From NCBI GenBank assembly GCA_026129405.1, contig JAHCID010000002.1:434001-498000 (forward strand): 64,000 nucleotides of DNA. Reading direction: 5' to 3'. Position numbers and translations under genes: made by a program. The notes below the pieces were generated by a model, which did no database searches, had not been told where the DNA came from, and saw only the letters and a program-made list of their open reading frames with translations. The first letter of the stretch is position 1. Each line of letters begins with the position of its first letter. The stretch is from a bacterium. Lineage in GTDB: Bacteria > Desulfobacterota > Binatia > DP-6. Positions 44,406 to 53,037 of the stretch are shown here, one piece after another.

Positions 44406-45718
44406 CGCTCCCACGCGGCCACGTCGGGCTCGCCCAGGGCCAGGCGCAGCGCGGCGGTCTTGAGCCAGGCCTCGGCGTGCTCGCGCGCGGGATCGGAGTC
44501 GGCGACGATGCCGCCGCCGGCATGCCAGCGCACGCCGCCGCCGGCGACGGTGCCGGTGCGGATCGGCAGCGTCAGCTCCGCGTCGCCGTTCGCGGCGAGC
44601 AGACCGAGCGCGCCGCAGTAGACTCCGCGCGGCCCGGTTTCGAGCTCGGCGATGACCTCCATCGCACGCTGCTTCGGGGCGCCGGTGATGGAGCCGCCGG
44701 GGAACGTCGCCGCGAGCAGGTCGGCGAGCGTGACCTCGGGGCGCAGCGTGCCGGCGACGTCCGAGACGAGGTGGTGCAGCGTCGCGTGGCTCTCGAGCGC
44801 CGCGAAGCGCGGTACGTGCACCGAGCCGGGCGTGCATACGCGCCCGAGGTCGTTGCGCTCGAGGTCGACGATCATGACGTGCTCGGCGCGCTCCTTCGGG
44901 TCGCGGCGCAGCTCGGCGGCGAGCGCGGCGTCGCGCACGGCGTCGTCGCCGCGCGGCCGCGTTCCCTTGATCGGGCGGGTCAGCACGTCGCGGCCGCGGA
45001 CACGCAGCAGCAGCTCCGGCGAGTTGCAGACCACCTGGGCGTCGCCGAGGTCGAGGTAGGCGCCGCCGGCGACGGGGTGCCGCCGCGCGAGCCGCGCGAA
45101 GAGTGCCCACGCGGGGCCGGCGAGCGGCGCGGTGAAGGGCAGGGTGAGGTTCACCTGGTAGCAGTCGCCGGCGGCGAGCAGCGCGCGGATGCGCTCCACG
45201 GCGGCGTGGTGCGCGGCCGGCGTCATGCCGGCGGCGAGCGGACCGGCGGCGAGCGCCGCGTCGGCGGCGACCACGGGCGCCGCGAGGCGATCGAGCCAGG
45301 GGACGCAGCGCGACGGGTCGCTCGTCGCCAGCGCGTACTGCCGCCGCGTGCGGTCGTAGACGACGAGCGGGTCGTAGCGTCGCAGCACCGCCAGCGGACC
45401 CGTGGTGCGGATCGGCAACGGCCGGGACGCGATCGCCGTACCGAGCTCGTAGGTGAGGCAGGCGACCACCCCGCCGCCGAGCGGAAAGGGCAGGTCGCCC
45501 ACCGGCGGCGCCGCCGCCACGAACCGCGCCAGGCGCGCGAGCGGCTCGCGCTCGTCCGCTGCGATCCGCAGCTCGTCCACCGGCCGGCAGCCGATCAGCG
45601 TGACCGGGTGGATCGGGTCCGGCAGGTCGAGCAGCATCGCGCCCGGCTCGCCGCCGACGGCGGCCAGCATCTCGAGCGGGTCGCGGCGCGCGACGAGCGG
45701 CAGGAGCGGCACGGCCAC
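44390..45718 (-). CDS. pabB: Aminodeoxychorismate synthase component I
   Basis: A 442-residue chorismate-utilising enzyme. The C-terminal catalytic domain (from about residue 165) shows GDCYQVNLTLPF, the discriminating PIKGT motif (K251) of PabB-type enzymes where anthranilate synthase has PIAGT, EHVMIVDLERNDLGRVC, FPGGSITGAPKQRAME and the terminal GGGIVADSDPAREHAEAWLK. The N-terminal domain is shorter than in TrpE. It converts chorismate and ammonia to aminodeoxychorismate with a glutaminase subunit that is not encoded here. GTG start; divergent from the alcohol dehydrogenase gene. Confidence 0.93.
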   Translation of the reverse strand: MAVPLLPLVARRDPLEMLAAVGGEPGAMLLDLPDPIHPVTLIGCRPVDELRIAADEREPLARLARFVAAAPPVGDLPFPLGGGVVACLTYELGTAIASRPLPIRTTGPLAVLRRYDPLVVYDRTRRQYALATSDPSRCVPWLDRLAAPVVAADAALAAGPLAAGMTPAAHHAAVERIRALLAAGDCYQVNLTLPFTAPLAGPAWALFARLARRHPVAGGAYLDLGDAQVVCNSPELLLRVRGRDVLTRPIKGTRPRGDDAVRDAALAAELRRDPKERAEHVMIVDLERNDLGRVCTPGSVHVPRFAALESHATLHHLVSDVAGTLRPEVTLADLLAATFPGGSITGAPKQRAMEVIAELETGPRGVYCGALGLLAANGDAELTLPIRTGTVAGGGVRWHAGGGIVADSDPAREHAEAWLKTAALRLALGEPDVAAWERCSSG

Positions 45719-45851
45719 CCCGTCTAGGGGCGGGTCCCGGCGGGGTCAAGGCGGTCCGGCGTGCCCGCGGCGCGGGCGGCGAAGCGCGATTCGCGCCGGA
45801 CCGCGCGTGCATCGTTGACGCGAGCGGTGTCGGGACGCTAGCGCCGGACGT

Positions 45852-46958
45852 ATGCCTCCCGCGACCTGCCGCGCCGTCGTGCAGACGGCGCCCCGCCAGC
45901 TCGAGCTGCGCACGCTCCCCGTGCCCGACCTCACCGCCGACACCGCGCTCCTGCGCGTCGAGGCCTGCGGCATCTGCGGCAGCGACGCCGAGCAGTACCA
46001 GGGCACGATCCCCATGCGCTATCCGCTCGTGCCCGGGCACGAGCCGGTCGGCGTCATCGAGGCCATCGGCGACCGTGCCGCCGAGCGCTGGGGCGTCGAC
46101 GTCGGCACGCGCGTCGCCGTCGAATCGGTGATCCCCTGCGGCTACTGCCGCGCCTGCCGCGCCGGCACGTACCAGCGCTGCCGGCGCAAGGGCGGGTTGC
46201 ACGGCCACGGCTACGTGCCGCTCTCGCGGCCGCCCGGGCTGTGGGGCGGCTTCGCCGAGTACATGCACCTCGACGCGTTCTCGATCGTCCATCCCATCCG
46301 CGCCGACCTGCCGGCGAGCCTCGCCGTGCTGTTCAACCCGCTCGGCGCCGGCTTCCGCTGGGCCGCCGAGATGCCGCGCACGGGACCGGGCGACACGGTG
46401 CTGGTGCTCGGGCCGGGCCAGCGCGGTCTCACCAGCGTCATCGCGGCGCGCGCGGTCGGCGCCGACACGATCATCGTCACCGGCACCTCGCGCGACGCCG
46501 CCAAGCTCGCGCTCGCCCGCGACCTCGGCGCCGACCACACCATCGACGTCGAAGAGGAGGACGTGCGCGCCCGCATCCGCGAGCTGACCGGCGGGCGCGG
46601 GGCCGACGTCATCGTGGAGGTGGCGGCGGCGGCGACGGCGCCCCTCGCCGAGTCGCTGTGGTACGCGGCCGGCGGTGCCCGCATCGTGCTCGCCGCGGTG
46701 AAGGGGTTCCGGCCGGTGCCGGACTTCGTCAGCGACCTGATCGTGGTGAAGGAGCTGACGCTGCTCGGCGCCTTCGCCGTGACGAGCCCGGCGTACCGGG
46801 CGGCGATCCGTCTGATCGAATCCGGCCGGGTGCCGCTGGAGCGCCTGCACACGCACGACTTCGGGCTGGCCGACGCCGAGCACGCGATCCGGCTCCTCGC
46901 CGGGGAGATCCCGGGTGAGCACAGCATCCATTCCTGCCTCATGCCGGCGCTCGGCTGA
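45852..46958 (+). CDS. Zinc-dependent alcohol dehydrogenase (MDR family)
   Basis: A 368-residue medium-chain dehydrogenase. The catalytic zinc site is in ACGICGSD (C42) and PGHEPVGVIE (H63, E64). The structural zinc is held by four cysteines in CGYCRACRAGTYQRC (C96, C99, C102, C110). The nucleotide-binding fold starts TVLVLGPGQRGLTSVIAARA, with R where many family members have a third glycine (GPGQRG), and then RDAAKLALARDLGADHTID. Substrate specificity (alcohol, polyol or threonine-type) cannot be read. It is transcribed divergently from pabB with a short shared intergenic region. Confidence 0.9.
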   Translation: MPPATCRAVVQTAPRQLELRTLPVPDLTADTALLRVEACGICGSDAEQYQGTIPMRYPLVPGHEPVGVIEAIGDRAAERWGVDVGTRVAVESVIPCGYCRACRAGTYQRCRRKGGLHGHGYVPLSRPPGLWGGFAEYMHLDAFSIVHPIRADLPASLAVLFNPLGAGFRWAAEMPRTGPGDTVLVLGPGQRGLTSVIAARAVGADTIIVTGTSRDAAKLALARDLGADHTIDVEEEDVRARIRELTGGRGADVIVEVAAAATAPLAESLWYAAGGARIVLAAVKGFRPVPDFVSDLIVVKELTLLGAFAVTSPAYRAAIRLIESGRVPLERLHTHDFGLADAEHAIRLLAGEIPGEHSIHSCLMPALG

Positions 46959-46968
46959 CGCGTGCCGC

Positions 46969-47026
46969 ATTCAGGTGCGCGTGCCCACGCGTGCCGCGTA
47001 TGCGTCCCCGTGCGTGCGATTCAGGT
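46969..47026 (+). repeat. Short direct repeat after the alcohol dehydrogenase gene
   Basis: ATTCAGGT followed by a CGCGTGC block occurs at 46969 and again at 47019, 50 bases apart. Between and around them lie further near-copies of ACGCGTGCCGC. The segment is intergenic and precedes the chemoreceptor-like gene. It may be a small expanded repeat; no function is evident. Confidence 0.4.
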
Positions 47027-47056
47027 TTCGCGTGCGCGTGCCGACATGAGCACCAG

Positions 47057-47542
47057 ATGTTCGCGACGCTCGACGACGAGATCCGCCCGATGGGTATCGC
47101 GGCCGGGGTGCAGGATGCGGTGGCGGGTCTCGTCGACACGCTCGTGACCGCGAGCGGCTCCTCGTCCCAGGCGATCGACCAGCTGCACCGCGTGCGCGAG
47201 GGCATGGCGCACATCGAGCGTATCCTGCACGGCATCGACGGCGTCGCCGAGCAGACGCGCGTGCTCGCCCTGAACGCCCGCATCGCCGCCGCGCGCAACG
47301 ACACCCGCGCCCGCGTCTTCGAGACCGTGTCCGTCGAGATGCGGCGGCTCGCCGAGCACTGCCGCGAGACGGGCGAGGCCGTGCGTGCGGTCCTGGTCGA
47401 GCTGCGCGCGCACCTCGACGCCGCGCGCACGGCGCTCGCCGGCCTCTCGGACGACGAGCTGGCGCAGGCCGCGCGCATGCGCGACCGCATCGACCAGCTC
47501 CTCGGATCGCTCCTCGCGGCGCTCTCGCCCGACGAACGCTGA
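47057..47542 (+). CDS. Soluble chemoreceptor-like (MCP signalling domain) protein
   Basis: A 161-residue helical protein with no membrane segment. The stretch GMAHIERILHGIDGVAEQTRVLALNARIAAAR corresponds to the I..I...I..IAEQTNLLALNAAIEAAR block of methyl-accepting chemotaxis proteins, and VFETVSVEMRRLAEHCRETGEAVR to the following FAVVADEVRKLAERS helix. The hairpin tip that contacts CheA/CheW (E-F-R/Q-R) is absent and the chain is shorter than a full signalling domain. It may therefore be a reduced, non-canonical signalling or coiled-coil protein. No chemotaxis gene is nearby. The start is not supported by a strong ribosome-binding site. Confidence 0.65.
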   Translation: MFATLDDEIRPMGIAAGVQDAVAGLVDTLVTASGSSSQAIDQLHRVREGMAHIERILHGIDGVAEQTRVLALNARIAAARNDTRARVFETVSVEMRRLAEHCRETGEAVRAVLVELRAHLDAARTALAGLSDDELAQAARMRDRIDQLLGSLLAALSPDER

Positions 47543-47585
47543 CCGGGGCTTGCCCGCCCCCCTGTCCGTGGGCGAAGAGCGGCGG

Positions 47586-48401
47586 ATGACGGATGCGTAC
47601 GCTGCGGCCCTCGGCGTCCTGGTGGAGTCGGCGAGCGACGGCGCGGCGCGGCTGCGCGTGCCGTTCGCCGATGCCAACGCGAATCCCGGCGGCGCGCTCC
47701 ACGGCGGCGTCGCGGCGTCGCTGATCGCCATCGGAGCGGCCGCGGCGACCGGGCCCGGCGGCGTCGTGGTCGACGCCACGGTCCACTACCTCGCGGCGGC
47801 GATCGCCGAGGACGTCGTCGCCGACGCGCGTGTGCTGCGCCGCGGAAAGGAGCTGGCCTACGTGGCGGTCGACGTCGCCACCGCGGCGGGCAAGGCGATC
47901 GCGACCGGGCTCGTCGTCTGGCGCGGCGGGGCGGAGGGGCCGGCCGACCGCCGGCGTCTCGCGACGGCGACCGCGCGCGCCGCGGGCGACGCCCGCCTGC
48001 CGTCGTTCGTGCGCGTGTTCACCGCGGCGCCGTTCATGGGCCGGCTCGGCATCGCCGCGCGCGACGTCGCCGACGGCGGCGCCCACGCCGTGCTGCCGTG
48101 GCAGGCGGCCAACGCCGATGCCACGGGCGCGCTCCACCCGGGCGCCGTCGCCGCGCTCGTCGACACCACCGGCGCGCTCGCCTCGTGGACGCTCGTGCCG
48201 CTCGAGCCGCGCAACAAGGCGTCGACGCCGGCGTTGCACGTCGCCTGGCACGCGGCGGCGCGTGACGAGGACGTCGCCGCCGTGGCCACGGTCGTGCGGC
48301 GTACCGACGAGCTCTTCCAGAGCACGGTCGCCGTACACGGCGAGCGCAGCGGTCGCCTGGTCGCGACCGGCACCGTGACCTATCGGATCGTCGTGCCCTG
48401 A
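47586..48401 (+). CDS. Duplicated hotdog-fold thioesterase (PaaI family)
   Basis: A 271-residue protein made of two hotdog domains in tandem. Each half repeats the PaaI pattern: NPGGALHGGVAASLIAIGAAAA in the first and ATGALHPGAVAALVDTTGALAS in the second (D present only in the second copy). So the first domain has Ile-Ala in place of the acidic catalytic residue and may be structural. It should hydrolyse an acyl-CoA such as a phenylacetyl- or medium-chain thioester. An upstream GTG or TTG could extend the protein by a few residues. Its 3' end overlaps that of the opposing esterase gene by 22 bases. Confidence 0.8.
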   Translation: MTDAYAAALGVLVESASDGAARLRVPFADANANPGGALHGGVAASLIAIGAAAATGPGGVVVDATVHYLAAAIAEDVVADARVLRRGKELAYVAVDVATAAGKAIATGLVVWRGGAEGPADRRRLATATARAAGDARLPSFVRVFTAAPFMGRLGIAARDVADGGAHAVLPWQAANADATGALHPGAVAALVDTTGALASWTLVPLEPRNKASTPALHVAWHAAARDEDVAAVATVVRRTDELFQSTVAVHGERSGRLVATGTVTYRIVVP

Positions 48402-49264
48402 GGCGCGTCCAGCGTCCGGCGCAGGAACTCGAGGATGCGCGGGCCCGCCTCGTCGGCGGCCGCGTCGTGCGGCACCCGCAGCGTATGGGTGCCGTCGGGG
48501 ACGACGTGGAACGTCACCCGCTTGCCGGCACGGATCAGGGCGTCGCGCAGCATCTCGGCCTGCGCGAGCGGCACCTGGACGTCGTCCTCGCCGTGCAGCA
48601 GCAGGAACGGTGCGCGCACCCACGCGGCGTGCGTGGTCACCGACGCCTCGCGGAACAGGCGTGCGGGCGCGTCGGGCGTGCACGCCTCGCCGAGGAACGC
48701 CTCCTCGCACGCGTGCATGTCGTCGTCGCGGCAGCGGCGCACCCAGTCGCTCGGCCCGGCGGCGACCACCACCGCGGCGACCGCGTCGTCGGCCGTGGGG
48801 CCGCAGGCGGGCGCGTCGTACGACCCCTGACCCGCGGTCGCCCCGACGAACGCCGCGAGATAGCCGCCGGCCGAGAAGCCGTAGAGCCCGACGCGGCGTC
48901 CGTCGACGCGCAGGTCGCGCTGCGACTTGAGCCAGCGCAGCGCGCACTTCACGTCCTGCACCGGTGCCGGGAACTCGGCCGCCGGCGCGAGGCGATAGTC
49001 GATCGTCGCGGCGACGAAGCCCGCGCGCGCGAGCTGCTCGGCGCTCGGTCCGAAGCGGTCGCGGCGGCTGCCGCCGGTGAAGCAGCCGCCGTGGACCATC
49101 ACCACGGCGGGATGCGGGCCGGGTCCGTCGGGCACGAAGACGTCGGCGCGCAGGCGGCCGCTCGGGTCGAACGGCCGGTCGCGCTCGACGGTGACGGCGC
49201 CGGCGCTCGCCGCGACGAGCAGCACGCCGAGCAGGGTCGAGACGACGCCAGGCACTCGCGCCAT
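48380..49264 (-). CDS. Secreted alpha/beta-hydrolase (esterase, HSL/BD-FAE-like)
   Basis: A 294-residue exported esterase. The signal peptide (VVSTLLGVLLVAASAGAV) is followed by an alpha/beta-hydrolase core. It shows the oxyanion motif VMVHGGCFTGGSR of the hormone-sensitive-lipase/carbohydrate-esterase type, the substrate strand DYRLAPAAEFPAPVQDVKCALRWL, the nucleophile elbow YGFSAGGYL (S131), the acid in LLHGEDDVQVP and the histidine in DGTHTLRVP. Four to five cysteines suggest disulfides in the periplasm or outside. It probably removes acyl or acetyl groups from a polymer. The 3' ends of this gene and the thioesterase gene overlap tail to tail. Confidence 0.85.
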   Translation of the reverse strand: MARVPGVVSTLLGVLLVAASAGAVTVERDRPFDPSGRLRADVFVPDGPGPHPAVVMVHGGCFTGGSRRDRFGPSAEQLARAGFVAATIDYRLAPAAEFPAPVQDVKCALRWLKSQRDLRVDGRRVGLYGFSAGGYLAAFVGATAGQGSYDAPACGPTADDAVAAVVVAAGPSDWVRRCRDDDMHACEEAFLGEACTPDAPARLFREASVTTHAAWVRAPFLLLHGEDDVQVPLAQAEMLRDALIRAGKRVTFHVVPDGTHTLRVPHDAAADEAGPRILEFLRRTLDAPQGTTIR

Positions 49265-49374
49265 CGTGCCGGCGACCCACCGGGGGAGTCAACGCGCGCC
49301 TCTCCCCCGTCGCCGCCGGCGAAATCCCCCGTCCAACGGATGCGCGCGCGGCGCAGGAACGCGACAAGCCGGAC

Positions 49375-52300
49375 ATGCGGACGCTGCCTGTGCTCCTCGC
49401 CGTGCTCTGCCTGTCCCTGCCCGCCGCCGCCCAGGGCCCGGTGGGGCGCTACCAGGATTTCGGCGACGCCACCGGATTCCTCAACATTCTGCCCCCCGGA
49501 CAGGATGGCTCGCTGAACGCGACCGAGGCCCTCGCGGCCGCCGCCGGCAGCTATCCGCCGCACGTGATCGACCAGCTCGGCATGTACGGCGACCTCGTCT
49601 ACGCCGTTCCCGGCCTCGCCGAGTCGCAGCTGCTCGACTACTTCAAGGACGCCTCGTTCGGGGTCCGCGACGCCGACGTCGGGCGGGTCTACTCCCCCAC
49701 CGCCGGGGTGACCGTGGTGCGCGACGCCGGCTTCGGCGTCCCGCACATCTACGGCACGACGCGCTGGGCGACGATGTTCGCGCAGGGCTACACCGCGGCC
49801 GAGGACCGGCTCTTCCTCATGGACGTGCTGCGCCACACCGGCCGCGCCCGCCTGTCCGAGTTCCTCGGCGGCTCGCCGTCGAACCAGCACATGGACCGCG
49901 ACCAGCTGGCGCTCGCGCCCTACCAGGAGGCCGATCTCACCGCCCAGATCGAGGCCATCCGCACCAGCGGCGCCGAAGGGCAGGGCGCCTACGACGACCT
50001 CTTCGCCTACCGCGACGGCGTGAACCAGTACGTCCAGGAGGCGCTGCTCGACGCGACCAAGCTGCCCGCGGAGTACCCGGCGCTCCAGCAGCTGCCGCAG
50101 CCGTGGAAGCTCGAAGACGCGGTCGCGATCGCGTCGCTGGTCGGCGGCATCTTCGGCAAGGGGGGCGGCGGCGAGCTGCGCAACCACTGCGCGCTGCAGC
50201 GCATGACGGCGACGCTCGGCAGCGCGTCGGCCGCGCGCGCCGTCTTCGACGACCTGCGCTTCGCCGACGATCCCGAGGCGCCGACGACCACGCGCCGTCC
50301 CGCGCCGTATCCCGTCACCGGCACGCCGAACCCCGCCGCGCATCCCGACGTCGACTGCGCCACGCTCCGGCCGGTCGATCCCGGCGGCCCGCCGCTCGGC
50401 GCGCTGCTCGACGTGATCGCCGGCCTCGGCCGCGCGCTGGGCCTGCCGCGGGCGATGAGCAACGCCATGCTGTTCGGCCGCGAGCACACCGACACCGGCG
50501 CGCCGATCGCGGTGTTCGGTCCGCAGACGTCGTACTACATGCCGCAGCTCCTCATCGAGAAGGACGTGCACGGCCCCGGCATCGACGCGCGCGGCGCCGC
50601 CTTCGCCGGCACCGATCTGTGGGTGCAGCTCGGCCGCGGCCGCGACTACGCCTGGTCGGCGACCAGCGCCGGCGCCGACAACATCGACCAGTTCGTCCTG
50701 CGGCTCTGCGAGCCCGGCGGCGGCGCCGCGACGCCCGACTCGCTCGGCTACCTGCGCCACGGCGTCTGCCAGCCGATCGAGCGCTGGAACCACGTGCAGA
50801 TCGCGAAGCCGAGCGCGGGCGGCATCCCGACCGTCTCGGAGACCGGCGCGATGTGCGCCAATGCCGTCGACGACGACGGCGACGGCTTCGTGAACGACGG
50901 CTGCCCGCAGGTGGGCCTACTGCCGGAGCTGCTGCAGCAGTGTCTCAACGCGATCGACGACGACGGCGACGGGGCGGTGAACGACGGCTGCCCGCCGGTC
51001 GTCGGTCCCGACCTCGTGCTCTCGTGGCGCGTCGAGCGCACGGCGCACTACGGCCCGATCGTCGCCCGCGGCCGTCTGACCGACGGCACGCCGATCGCGG
51101 TCGCGACGCTGCGCACGACCTACGGCAACGAGCTCGGCTCGGCGATCGGCTTCCGCCGCGTCAACGATCCCGCCTTCATGGCCGGCGGCTTCGACGCCTT
51201 CCGCCAGGCGATGGGCGCCGGCGTCGACTACACGTTCAACTGGTTCTACGTCGACGCGCGCCACATCGGCTATCAGCATTCGTGCCGCTGCCCGCGACGC
51301 GCCGCCGGCGTCGATCCGGCGCTGCCTGCGTGGGGCACGGGCGCGTGGGACTGGCAGGGCATGATCGGTCTCGCCGAGCAGCCGTGGGATCTCGATCCGC
51401 CGGAGGGCTTCCTCACCTCGTGGAACAACAAGCAGGCGCCCGGCTTCCGGGCGAACGACGCGAACTACTTCTACGGTCCGGTCTACCGCAGCCAGATGTT
51501 CGACCGCCGCGTCGAGGCCGCGATCGCCGCGGGCCCGGTGACGCGCGCCGCCGCCGTCGACGCGATGGAGGATGCGGGCACCGTCGATCTGCGCGCGCAG
51601 GAGGTGCTGCCGCTGCTGCTCGAGGTGATGGGGGCGACGGCGCCCGGCGGCGTCGACGCCCGCGCGCAGAGCATGCGCGACCGCCTGGCGGCGTGGGACA
51701 CGCACCGCCGCGACCGCGACGCGAACGGCGCCTACGACGATCCGCAGTCGCCCGCGATCATGGACGCCTGGTGGCCGCGCCTGGCGCACGCCGTCTTCGA
51801 CCTGCCCTCGGGCAGCGCCATCGGCGCGCTCGGCCTCACGCTCGACGACCCGAACCGCGCGAACCACATCGGCTCGGCGTTCCAGGACGGCCTGTACGGC
51901 CACGTCCACAAGGATCTGCGCCGCGTCCTCGGCCGCCCCGGCCCGTCGCCGTTCTCGCGCGCGTACTGCGGCGGCGGCGCGCTCGCCGCGTGCCGGACCC
52001 TCCTGTGGCAGTCGCTGTCCGACGCCGCGGGCGATCTCACCCTCGAGTTCGGCTCGTCGGCCGTCGCCGCCTGGCAGCGCCAGGTCGCGGACGACGAGGT
52101 CCGCCACACCGCCGCCGGCATCACCAGCGTCCCCGCGATCCACTGGATCAACCGGCCGACGTTCCAGCAGGTGGTGCAGCTGCCGGCGAAGCGCGTCGTC
52201 GACCACTACCGCTGCTACAAGGCCCGCTCGAACGTCCGCTTCCCCGGCGCGATCGTCCAGGTGGACGACGCCTTCGGCACCACCCGGACGTTCGCCCAGC

Positions 52301-52836
52301 GCCTCGAGTCGCTCTGCCTCCCGGTGGCCGTGAACGGCGACCCGATCCGCGACCCGAGCGCGCACCTCGCCTGCTACCGCGTGAAGCCGCTCTCCGGAGA
52401 GCTCCGCTTCGCGCGCCGCGCCGTGACGCTCGCCGACCCGTTCGGCACCCGCGCGCTCGACCTCGTGAAGGCCCGCACGCTGTGCGTTCCCGCGGCGCGC
52501 GACGCCGTCCCGTCTGCCCTGCTCCTCGACGCCTTCGCCTGCTACAAGGCCGGCGCTCCGCAGCCCCGCTTCGTACGCCGCACGGCCGCCGTCGCGGACG
52601 CGTACGAAACGAAGACCTCGGTCGTGCAGAAGCCCCAGGCGGTCTGCGCCCCCGCCGGCCTCGACGGCGGGGAAGCCGGCGACGGCGCGACCTTCCTCAC
52701 CTGCTACAAGGCGAAGGACGCGGCAGGACAGCCGAGGTTCACGGCGCGCGCGGCGAGCTCCGCGGACCGCTTCGGGGCCTGGCCGGGCGTCGCGACGAAG
52801 GTGGCGGGACTGTGCCTGCGCAGCGTGCGGCCGTGA
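49375..52836 (+). CDS. Giant secreted penicillin-acylase-family protein with Ca-binding inserts and CYK repeats
   Basis: A 1153-residue exported Ntn-hydrolase-like protein. The signal peptide (LLAVLCLSLPAAA) leads to the acylase alpha part (DAGFGVPHIYGTTRWATMFA, TAAEDRLFLMDVLRHTGRAR). A candidate autocatalytic junction and nucleophile is Ser362 (PRAMSNAMLF, matching the SN[NA] start of penicillin-acylase beta chains), and the chain continues through LTSWNNKQAPGF. Two Asp-rich loops, NAVDDDGDGFVNDGCP (496) and NAIDDDGDGAVNDGCP (525), are inserted in the beta part and look like EF/TSP3-type calcium sites as in MopE-like proteins. The last 210 residues are four copies of a CYK...DxFG...LCxP module (starting near 943, 998, 1055, 1109). 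It probably cleaves amides such as acyl-homoserine lactones, aculeacin-like lipids or cyclic compounds. Confidence 0.82.
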   Translation: MRTLPVLLAVLCLSLPAAAQGPVGRYQDFGDATGFLNILPPGQDGSLNATEALAAAAGSYPPHVIDQLGMYGDLVYAVPGLAESQLLDYFKDASFGVRDADVGRVYSPTAGVTVVRDAGFGVPHIYGTTRWATMFAQGYTAAEDRLFLMDVLRHTGRARLSEFLGGSPSNQHMDRDQLALAPYQEADLTAQIEAIRTSGAEGQGAYDDLFAYRDGVNQYVQEALLDATKLPAEYPALQQLPQPWKLEDAVAIASLVGGIFGKGGGGELRNHCALQRMTATLGSASAARAVFDDLRFADDPEAPTTTRRPAPYPVTGTPNPAAHPDVDCATLRPVDPGGPPLGALLDVIAGLGRALGLPRAMSNAMLFGREHTDTGAPIAVFGPQTSYYMPQLLIEKDVHGPGIDARGAAFAGTDLWVQLGRGRDYAWSATSAGADNIDQFVLRLCEPGGGAATPDSLGYLRHGVCQPIERWNHVQIAKPSAGGIPTVSETGAMCANAVDDDGDGFVNDGCPQVGLLPELLQQCLNAIDDDGDGAVNDGCPPVVGPDLVLSWRVERTAHYGPIVARGRLTDGTPIAVATLRTTYGNELGSAIGFRRVNDPAFMAGGFDAFRQAMGAGVDYTFNWFYVDARHIGYQHSCRCPRRAAGVDPALPAWGTGAWDWQGMIGLAEQPWDLDPPEGFLTSWNNKQAPGFRANDANYFYGPVYRSQMFDRRVEAAIAAGPVTRAAAVDAMEDAGTVDLRAQEVLPLLLEVMGATAPGGVDARAQSMRDRLAAWDTHRRDRDANGAYDDPQSPAIMDAWWPRLAHAVFDLPSGSAIGALGLTLDDPNRANHIGSAFQDGLYGHVHKDLRRVLGRPGPSPFSRAYCGGGALAACRTLLWQSLSDAAGDLTLEFGSSAVAAWQRQVADDEVRHTAAGITSVPAIHWINRPTFQQVVQLPAKRVVDHYRCYKARSNVRFPGAIVQVDDAFGTTRTFAQRLESLCLPVAVNGDPIRDPSAHLACYRVKPLSGELRFARRAVTLADPFGTRALDLVKARTLCVPAARDAVPSALLLDAFACYKAGAPQPRFVRRTAAVADAYETKTSVVQKPQAVCAPAGLDGGEAGDGATFLTCYKAKDAAGQPRFTARAASSADRFGAWPGVATKVAGLCLRSVRP

Positions 52837-53037
52837 GTGGGCAGGGCGACGGGGGGCGCGCTCGGCCGGGGGCGCGCGCCGGGATCGATCGCGCAGCGCG
52901 ACCCCATCCGCGGCGCCGACGGACGCGAGCGCGGTGCCGCCCGCGTGGACCCACGACACCGCCCACGATCATCCCCGCCCTGGTTGACTCGCACGCCGCC
53001 CACCGACAGGTATCACGCTCCCGAAAGGAGGCTCTGC

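Noticed and set aside
49375-52836. Phage or mobile-element cargo because of the unusual repeats
   Set aside because: No integrase, transposase, terminal repeats or change of base composition is visible here or elsewhere in the window.
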